Source: an uncultured Roseiflexaceae bacterium (GTDB taxonomy: Bacteria > Chloroflexota > Chloroflexia > Chloroflexales > Roseiflexaceae). Taken from it: a stretch of 8,011 nt of DNA. Location: contig CAIZHO010000133.1 in the NCBI GenBank assembly GCA_903932805.1, positions 1 through 8,011 on the forward strand, given 5' to 3'. Both the position numbers and the translations under genes were made by a program. The notes under the pieces were generated by a model. It saw only the letters and a program-made list of their open reading frames with translations, ran no database searches and was not told the origin of the DNA. Positions 1 through 4,680 of the stretch are shown piece after piece (position 1 is the first letter of the stretch; every line of letters starts with the position of its first letter).

Positions 1-1108
1 CACTTTGTTGGGCAAGCAACCGAACCCAAGCGGTAAGGCGCAGTGACGTGAACTCAGAAACATCCGCATCCATGTATTGCGCAACACCAACGGCATAATC
101 ATGTGTTTGTTGGCCCGTTCGCGTGATGCGCAATACTTGAAGCTGTTTGTCTTTTTTGCAATAATCCGGTGTCTTGGGGTTACATCCAAGGACCACAGCT
201 ACCGTGCCATTGCGCTCCGCTGCCGACATCGTCGGTGATCCCAACCGTTCGTACGACTCCCATGCAGACGGGGCATCTGGTGTATCTTTGCGTGCTTTGA
301 TCCCACGCCACTCTGGATCACGCACGATCTGCCATGTCGCCGGTTGTGGATCAGGGATACCGTCTGTGCCGTCCATCATGACCATTTGGCGCTCAGCCAA
401 ACTGACTTGCTGATCTGCATGAGTGACTGTCGCACTCCCTGTGCGGACTGCGACTTCGATCCGTGGGGAACCACCTTGGAGTGTGGGATTTGTGACCGGA
501 ATAACACGGATACTATAGCTCCCACCGGGGGTCATCCATACTTTGTAGCCATCCGGCAGCGTGACACTGTATTCGACGACGGTATATGGTTGGAACTCAG
601 CAAGGTCATACCGCGCGTATCCAGCATTTTGTGTCAGGTTGACCACTTGCTTGTGTGTGGTCCAGCGCGAGACCTGGTACGAAGAATAGATAATATCGGT
701 GCCTGAATCCTGTGCCCACAACTGAATGTGCGTTGCGTCAGGCAACACCATAGACGCAACAGGTCCATACCCTGCTGCGGGCAATGTTTTGATACGGTAG
801 CCTGGTCGGAGTGGCAAACAGATGTCTATATCGCCTGCACAGGGATCGAGCGAATCCGGTAACCGCTCGAGCGTTCGGCTACTCAGACTTCGCGGTTCTT
901 GGTACAAAACACCTGTGGTAACGTGACTGCGGAGCTGAGCCCCGTCCAACGTGCGCATCGCCGCATTGTAGTTTGCCCAGGCAACCCGACCGACCATCGC
1001 CAACACAACCAACGAAGCCACAAAGAACACACTCAGTACCAACCATGCGCTGAGCTCGGTAGAAATGAACGATTTTGGGAGTTGCTGTTGTCGCGATGCA
1101 TCATTCAT
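1..1108 (-). CDS. Single-pass membrane protein with FecR-like region, C-terminus cut by window edge
   Basis: The minus frame is open from an ATG at 1108 to the window edge, giving 369 residues with no stop. A GAG ribosome-binding site lies 7 nt before the ATG. A short polar N-terminus (about 1-20) is followed by one strongly hydrophobic helix (about 21-44, from AWLVLSVFFVASLVVLAMVG), so the rest is probably outside the cytoplasmic membrane. Residues about 175-245 look like a beta-rich FecR-type region: a stretch with RIEVAVRTGSATVTH followed by QQVSLAERQMVMMDG, resembling the pattern 'V..GSA.V......V.L..G'. Residues about 320-369 (VLRITRTGQQTHDYAVGVAQ) look like the start of a beta-sandwich, carbohydrate-binding-like domain. 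Two cysteine pairs (90/97 and 309/317) could form disulfides. It lies 36 bp downstream of the glutamine synthetase gene, same strand. In iron transport FecR is an anti-sigma regulator, but there is no TonB receptor or sigma factor here, so that role should not be assumed. The function is unknown; a surface or envelope role is an inference. Confidence 0.8.
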   Translation of the reverse strand, partial: MNDASRQQQLPKSFISTELSAWLVLSVFFVASLVVLAMVGRVAWANYNAAMRTLDGAQLRSHVTTGVLYQEPRSLSSRTLERLPDSLDPCAGDIDICLPLRPGYRIKTLPAAGYGPVASMVLPDATHIQLWAQDSGTDIIYSSYQVSRWTTHKQVVNLTQNAGYARYDLAEFQPYTVVEYSVTLPDGYKVWMTPGGSYSIRVIPVTNPTLQGGSPRIEVAVRTGSATVTHADQQVSLAERQMVMMDGTDGIPDPQPATWQIVRDPEWRGIKARKDTPDAPSAWESYERLGSPTMSAAERNGTVAVVLGCNPKTPDYCKKDKQLQVLRITRTGQQTHDYAVGVAQYMDADVSEFTSLRLTAWVRLLAQQS

Positions 1109-1144
1109 AGGTGTTCTCGAAAAGACGGTTGTCCGTGGCGTCGA

Positions 1145-2473
1145 CTAATAAATGGGGAGATACCGATCGAGTTCCCAACTACTCACATGCTGACGATATG
1201 ACTCCCACTCATTGATGCGGGATTCCACAAATCGTTCGTAGATGAGCGGTCCGAGTGTATCAGCAATCAATTCGTCTTTTTGGAGCGCAACAACTGCTTC
1301 ACCCAACGTCATCGGCAGTAACGGGTGCATGCGTGTGCGTGCATTCATCGTCACCAAGTCTTCTTCGGCAGCAGGAGGCAATGGGAGTTCGCGGCGTATA
1401 CCATCAATCCCCGCCCGCAACATGACTGCATAGGCAAGATAGGGGTTACAAGAGGGGTCTGGGCTCCGCAATTCGATGCGCGTCGTTTGCGGGCGATTAC
1501 CGAGTACCCGCGGCACACGGACCAGCGCACCGCGGTTGGTGCGCCCCCAACTCGCATAGACGGGGGCTTCGTAGCCAGGGACAAGTCGCTTATACGAATT
1601 CACGAGCGGGGCCAGCACAGCAACCATTCCAGGTGCATGCGCGAGCAGTCCGGCCATGAAGTGTTTGGCCAACGGGCTCAATCCATAGTGATCACTGGCA
1701 TCAGCAAAAAGATTCGTCCCAGTCACACTGTCGACGAGACTCTGATGGACATGCATGCCGCTCCCATTCACACCGACCATTGGTTTCGGCATAAACGACG
1801 CATACATTCCTTGTTGGAGGGCGAGCGATCGCAGCACCTGACGCAGTGTCATCACGGCATCGGCAGCGGCCAATCCTGATTCGAGTTGCAAGTCGATTTC
1901 GTGTTGGCCTACCGCTCCCTCATGGTGGGTGGCATCGACACCGATGTGAAATGAACCCAAGGCACGCACCACTTGTCTCCGAAAATGCGTGTACGAGTCG
2001 TTCGTTGCATCGAAATACCCCACTGAGTCGTTCGGCACAAGCACTGGACGGCCGTCGGCATCAGCTTTAAACAAAAAGAACTCGACCTCGGCACTGAGCC
2101 GGTATACAAAACCCATTGACGCTGCTTCGTCGACCGCTCGGCGTAACACTCGACGGGGATCGCCTGCATACGGTCTGCCATCTGGTGAGTACACATCACA
2201 AATCAGCCGTGCGGTGGGTATATCAGACCCTCCGCTACTGGGCACGATGGCAAACGTTGATTGGTCTGCAATGAGGTACATGTCGGTTTCGGCCACACGG
2301 GCGGGACCGTCAAGGGCAGACCCATCGAACCACACCCCATGATCGAGACAATCGGCGATCATACTTGCAGGGATTGTGACATTTTTGAGCATACCCGCAA
2401 TATCAGTGAACTGTAAACTGACAAACTCAACATGGTGTTGTTGAATCTGCTGGATAACTTCGTCGCTGTTCAT
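1145..2473 (-). CDS. glnA: Class I glutamine synthetase, alpha-like (glutamate-ammonia ligase)
   Basis: 442 residues, about the same length as Bacillus subtilis GlnA (444). The expected product joins glutamate and ammonium with ATP to make glutamine in a cytoplasmic dodecamer. The N-terminal beta-grasp domain is about 1-100 and the catalytic domain about 105-442. Family residues visible: metal/substrate ligands E129 and E131 (AEVEFFLF), E185 and E192 (HHEGAVGQHEIDL), H241 (NGSGMHVHQSL), R296 and E302 (NSYKRLVPGYEAP), R319, and E334/R336 (RIELRSPDP). R59 matches the position of B. subtilis Arg62, which mediates glutamine feedback inhibition in GSI-alpha. The NLY(D)LPPE adenylylation motif of GSI-beta enzymes is absent, so GlnE-type control is unlikely. 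Oddities: the motif usually written FDGSS(I/S) reads FDGSAL, putting Ala at the second serine, and the segment after GYF lacks the usual proline-containing loop. A paralogue acting on another amine is therefore possible. The start is an ATG 27 bp after the ftsY stop, with AAAGG 10 nt upstream. Confidence 0.9.
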   Translation of the reverse strand: MNSDEVIQQIQQHHVEFVSLQFTDIAGMLKNVTIPASMIADCLDHGVWFDGSALDGPARVAETDMYLIADQSTFAIVPSSGGSDIPTARLICDVYSPDGRPYAGDPRRVLRRAVDEAASMGFVYRLSAEVEFFLFKADADGRPVLVPNDSVGYFDATNDSYTHFRRQVVRALGSFHIGVDATHHEGAVGQHEIDLQLESGLAAADAVMTLRQVLRSLALQQGMYASFMPKPMVGVNGSGMHVHQSLVDSVTGTNLFADASDHYGLSPLAKHFMAGLLAHAPGMVAVLAPLVNSYKRLVPGYEAPVYASWGRTNRGALVRVPRVLGNRPQTTRIELRSPDPSCNPYLAYAVMLRAGIDGIRRELPLPPAAEEDLVTMNARTRMHPLLPMTLGEAVVALQKDELIADTLGPLIYERFVESRINEWESYRQHVSSWELDRYLPIY

Positions 2474-2500
2474 AGCAGGGGCGCCTTTCTCCCGTGCGGG

Positions 2501-3478
2501 TTATTGCTGACGTGCAAACAGTGCATCCACGAAGGTTGTTGCGTCAAACAGTGCGAGGTCGGTCATTTTTTCACCGGTACCGATGTAGCGAACAGGCCGC
2601 TGTATCTCTTGGGCAATCGCAAACGCGATGCCGCCTTTGGCGGTTCCATCCATTTTGGTGATTGCGACCGCAGTAACATCTGACGCTGCTGCAAATGCTT
2701 TGGCCTGGAGCACACCATTTTGGCCCGTCGTTGCATCAATTACGAGAATAACCTCATGTGGCGCATCAGGCATCTTGCGACGAATGATATTGCGGAGTTT
2801 GGTGAGTTCTTGCATGAGATTGACTTTTGCGTGGAGGCGACCCGCGGTATCAATAATCACCACATCACAATCGGTCGTTGTTGCTATTTCCATGGCATCA
2901 AACACGACCGCACCGGGATCGCCGCCTTGCCCACGTGATACCACTGGCACGCCCACACGCTGCCCCCAGGCCTCAAGTTGTTCGGCAGCAGCAGCACGGA
3001 AGGTGTCCCCCGCGGCAAGCACGACGTTATGTCCGCGTGCGAGGTAGCGATGTGCGAGCTTGGCAATCAGCGTTGTTTTGCCTGCACCGTTTACACCAAC
3101 CACCAGCACCACATGTGGTTTCGTAGTTTGGGTGACGGGGCGATCTTGGTCTTGCAATATGCGGACCATCTCGTCGTGCAGCATCTGTTGTGCCTCGGCC
3201 GGGTCTTTCACACCCGCACGGCGGATGCGTTCTTTGACACGCTTGATCAGCTCGGTGGTTGTGTTGATGCCGACATCTGCCTGCACCAAAAGTGCTTCGA
3301 TGTCGTCCCATAGTTCTGCAGAAAGGGCAGCCCCAGCAAAAAGCGCAGCAATTTGACCAAAGAAGCTCTTGCGCGTGCGTTCGGTAGCAGTTGAAAGCTG
3401 TGCAGCCTCAGTGTCTGCTTCTGCTTCGGTGCGTGGGGCATCAATACCGCGGCCAAAGAGCCGCTTGAAGAGTGACAT
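2501..3478 (-). CDS. ftsY: Signal recognition particle receptor FtsY
   Basis: 325 residues. FtsY is the SRP GTPase receptor at the inner face of the cytoplasmic membrane; it pairs with Ffh to deliver ribosomes making membrane and secreted proteins to SecYEG. The acidic A region is short (about 1-35), starting with a basic amphipathic stretch (MSLFKRLFGR) suited to lipid binding; a second helix (TRKSFFGQIAALFAG, 35-49) leads into the four-helix N domain (about 45-115). The G domain has all the SRP-GTPase signatures: P-loop GVNGAGKTT (128-136), DTFRAAA (158-164), DTAGR (210-214), DATTGQNG (248-255), TKMDG (274-278) and the closing GTGEKMTDLALFD (300-312). Ffh's methionine-rich M domain is absent, which separates it from Ffh. 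The start ATG shares its A with the TAA stop of the aminotransferase gene upstream (TAATG) and has CGAGG 7 nt before it, so translation is probably coupled. Its neighbours here (degT and glnA) are not its usual ones such as smc, rnc or ffh. Confidence 0.97.
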   Translation of the reverse strand: MSLFKRLFGRGIDAPRTEAEADTEAAQLSTATERTRKSFFGQIAALFAGAALSAELWDDIEALLVQADVGINTTTELIKRVKERIRRAGVKDPAEAQQMLHDEMVRILQDQDRPVTQTTKPHVVLVVGVNGAGKTTLIAKLAHRYLARGHNVVLAAGDTFRAAAAEQLEAWGQRVGVPVVSRGQGGDPGAVVFDAMEIATTTDCDVVIIDTAGRLHAKVNLMQELTKLRNIIRRKMPDAPHEVILVIDATTGQNGVLQAKAFAAASDVTAVAITKMDGTAKGGIAFAIAQEIQRPVRYIGTGEKMTDLALFDATTFVDALFARQQ

Positions 3479-4593
3479 TACGTAGCCTCGATTGTAGCGG
3501 CGACCGATCGTACCGTTTGTGCGACGTATTCGACTTCACTATCCGTAAGCTCTGGGAAGTTGGGCAACGAAAAAACCGTTTGTGACTGACGTTCGGTCAC
3601 AGGAAGCCCACCGTGTGGAGCGTAGCGCTGGTATATGGGTTGCTGATGCGTCGGCAGCGGATAGTGGATATCAGTCGAAACGCCAGCGGATTTCAGTCGA
3701 TTCATATACGCATCGCGATGTGCAGATTCGACCACAAAAAGGTGGTACACCGCATCATACCCTGCCGGTGTCGTCGGCAACGTAAGTCCGATGTCTGCAC
3801 ATTGCTCAGCGTAGTACGACGCAATATGAACCCTCCGCGCAGTGCTCGCATCGAGGTGACGGAGCTTGACGGCAAGGAGTGCTGCTTGGAGCTCATCGAG
3901 TCGAGAATTCATGCCGGATTCGACCGTCGAGAAGTACTTTCGCTCCCATCCATAGACCCGGAGCTTGCGGAGCTGACGGTCGAGCGCTTCATCAGTGGTC
4001 GTGATGGCTCCCCCATCACCGATTGCGCCGAGATTTTTGCTGGGGTAGAAGCTGAACGCAGCCACCGCACCCAAGCTTCCCGCGCGCGCGCCAAGGAGAC
4101 GCGCACCATGGGCCTGAGCAACATCCTCGATTACGGGTATGCCATGCTGATTGGCGACCGCTAGGATTGCCGGCATGTCTGCCATGAGACCATACAAGTG
4201 GACTGGCATGATGGCTTTGGTGCGCGCAGTGATGGCTTGTGTGAGGAGCTGCGGATCCATATTGCGCGTTACAGGGTCGACATCGACAAACACCGGGCGG
4301 GCGCCAATAGCGACGATCGCTGCAGTGCCGGGTACACCGGTATTGGCAACGGTAATGACTTCATCACCGACACCGACACCTAATGCAACAAGTCCAAGTT
4401 GGATGGCGTCGGTTCCGTTCCCGACCCCGATACAATGTGGAACCTCGCAGTACGCAGCAAAATCAGTCTCGAAGCCCTTCACTGCAGGGCCCAAAATATA
4501 CGACCCACTCTGCATTACGTGCTGAATGGCATCATCGAGTTCACGCTGGAGTTCAAAATATTGGCGCTTGAAATCACCGAACGGTATCTGCAT
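3478..4593 (-). CDS. DegT/DnrJ/EryC1/StrS-type PLP-dependent sugar aminotransferase
   Basis: 371 residues from ATG 4593. Enzymes of this fold-type I PLP family transfer an amino group, usually from glutamate or glutamine, to a keto sugar nucleotide for O-antigen, S-layer glycan or glycosylated natural products. Visible signatures: phosphate-binding GVGNGTDA (56-63), pyridine-ring aspartate D157 in IEDVAQAHGA, Schiff-base lysine K186 in FSFYPSKNLGAIGDGGA, and MNSRLDELQAA (228-238). The segment that usually carries the aromatic residue stacking on PLP (ANTY/F) reads VANTGVPG here, like the VANTAVAT subfamily; substrate cannot be assigned. The closest named types are 3-keto-6-deoxyhexose aminotransferases (FdtB/QdtB-like), but that is only family-level resemblance. 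A start codon TTG at 4608 is possible in frame, but ATG 4593 is preferred because GAGGG lies 8 nt before it and the family's N-terminus (IPFGDFKRQY) follows directly. No glycosyltransferase or nucleotide-sugar gene is visible beside it except possibly the partial gene at the window end. Confidence 0.92.
   Translation of the reverse strand: MQIPFGDFKRQYFELQRELDDAIQHVMQSGSYILGPAVKGFETDFAAYCEVPHCIGVGNGTDAIQLGLVALGVGVGDEVITVANTGVPGTAAIVAIGARPVFVDVDPVTRNMDPQLLTQAITARTKAIMPVHLYGLMADMPAILAVANQHGIPVIEDVAQAHGARLLGARAGSLGAVAAFSFYPSKNLGAIGDGGAITTTDEALDRQLRKLRVYGWERKYFSTVESGMNSRLDELQAALLAVKLRHLDASTARRVHIASYYAEQCADIGLTLPTTPAGYDAVYHLFVVESAHRDAYMNRLKSAGVSTDIHYPLPTHQQPIYQRYAPHGGLPVTERQSQTVFSLPNFPELTDSEVEYVAQTVRSVAATIEAT
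3486..3490 (-). promoter_or_regulatory. Ribosome-binding site of ftsY inside the end of the aminotransferase gene
   Basis: CGAGG on the minus strand, 7 nt before the ftsY ATG (3478) and within the last codons of the upstream gene. With the TAATG stop-start overlap this supports coupled translation of the two genes and fixes the ftsY start. Confidence 0.7.
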
Positions 4594-4601
4594 CAAACTA
4601 T

Positions 4602-4606
4602 CCCTC
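4602..4606 (-). promoter_or_regulatory. Ribosome-binding site of the aminotransferase gene
   Basis: On the minus strand GAGGG lies 8 nt before ATG 4593. It falls inside the coding region of the alternative TTG start at 4608, which itself has no purine-rich sequence at the right distance. This decides the start in favour of the ATG. Confidence 0.75.
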
Positions 4607-4629
4607 AATGATGGGCAAAAATCCCTTCA

Positions 4630-4659
4630 TCCTTCGTATAACTGAGTATACCAGAAGGA
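4630..4659. repeat. Interrupted inverted repeat in the 87 bp gap between kinase gene and degT
   Basis: Arms on the plus strand: TCCTTC then GTATA, a 6 nt loop (ACTGAG), then TATAC, a 2 nt bulge (CA), and GAAGGA. This gives 11 matched pairs around a small loop. On the minus strand it is followed, after about 7 nt, by a run of five T, so it could be a weak rho-independent terminator of the kinase gene. The stem is AT-rich at the top and overlaps the candidate -10 element, so it could instead be an operator. Which of the two cannot be decided from sequence. Confidence 0.5.
4645..4653 (-). promoter_or_regulatory. Candidate extended -10 promoter for degT-ftsY-glnA
   Basis: Minus strand reads TGGTATACT: a TGn extension plus TATACT, one base off the TATAAT consensus. 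No good TTGACA-like -35 element is found at 16-18 nt, which is tolerated when the TGn extension is present. Transcription would start near 4638, about 45 nt before ATG 4593. It lies in the largest intergenic gap of the window. It is inferred from sequence alone. Confidence 0.45.
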
Positions 4660-4680
4660 CAGCAAACCGGACTTGGCGCA

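Noticed and set aside
1113..1142. Possible terminator hairpin between glnA and the FecR-like gene (ACGG/CCGT arms at 1125-1128 and 1133-1136, followed by TTTT on the minus strand)
   Set aside because: The stem is only 4 bp, too weak to call; readthrough into the downstream gene is as likely.
174..1201. Three plus-strand open frames (174-413, 344-706, 899-1201)
   Set aside because: They lie opposite the minus-strand FecR-like gene, which is open through the whole region with a membrane helix and plausible domains; the plus-strand products have no recognisable features.
1325..1879. 184-residue plus-strand open frame opposite glnA
   Set aside because: It is antisense to conserved glutamine synthetase motifs and low in recognisable structure; it is a shadow of the real gene's codon bias.
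4594..4608. TTG start at 4608 for the aminotransferase
   Set aside because: No ribosome-binding site before it; the good GAGGG site lies between it and ATG 4593.
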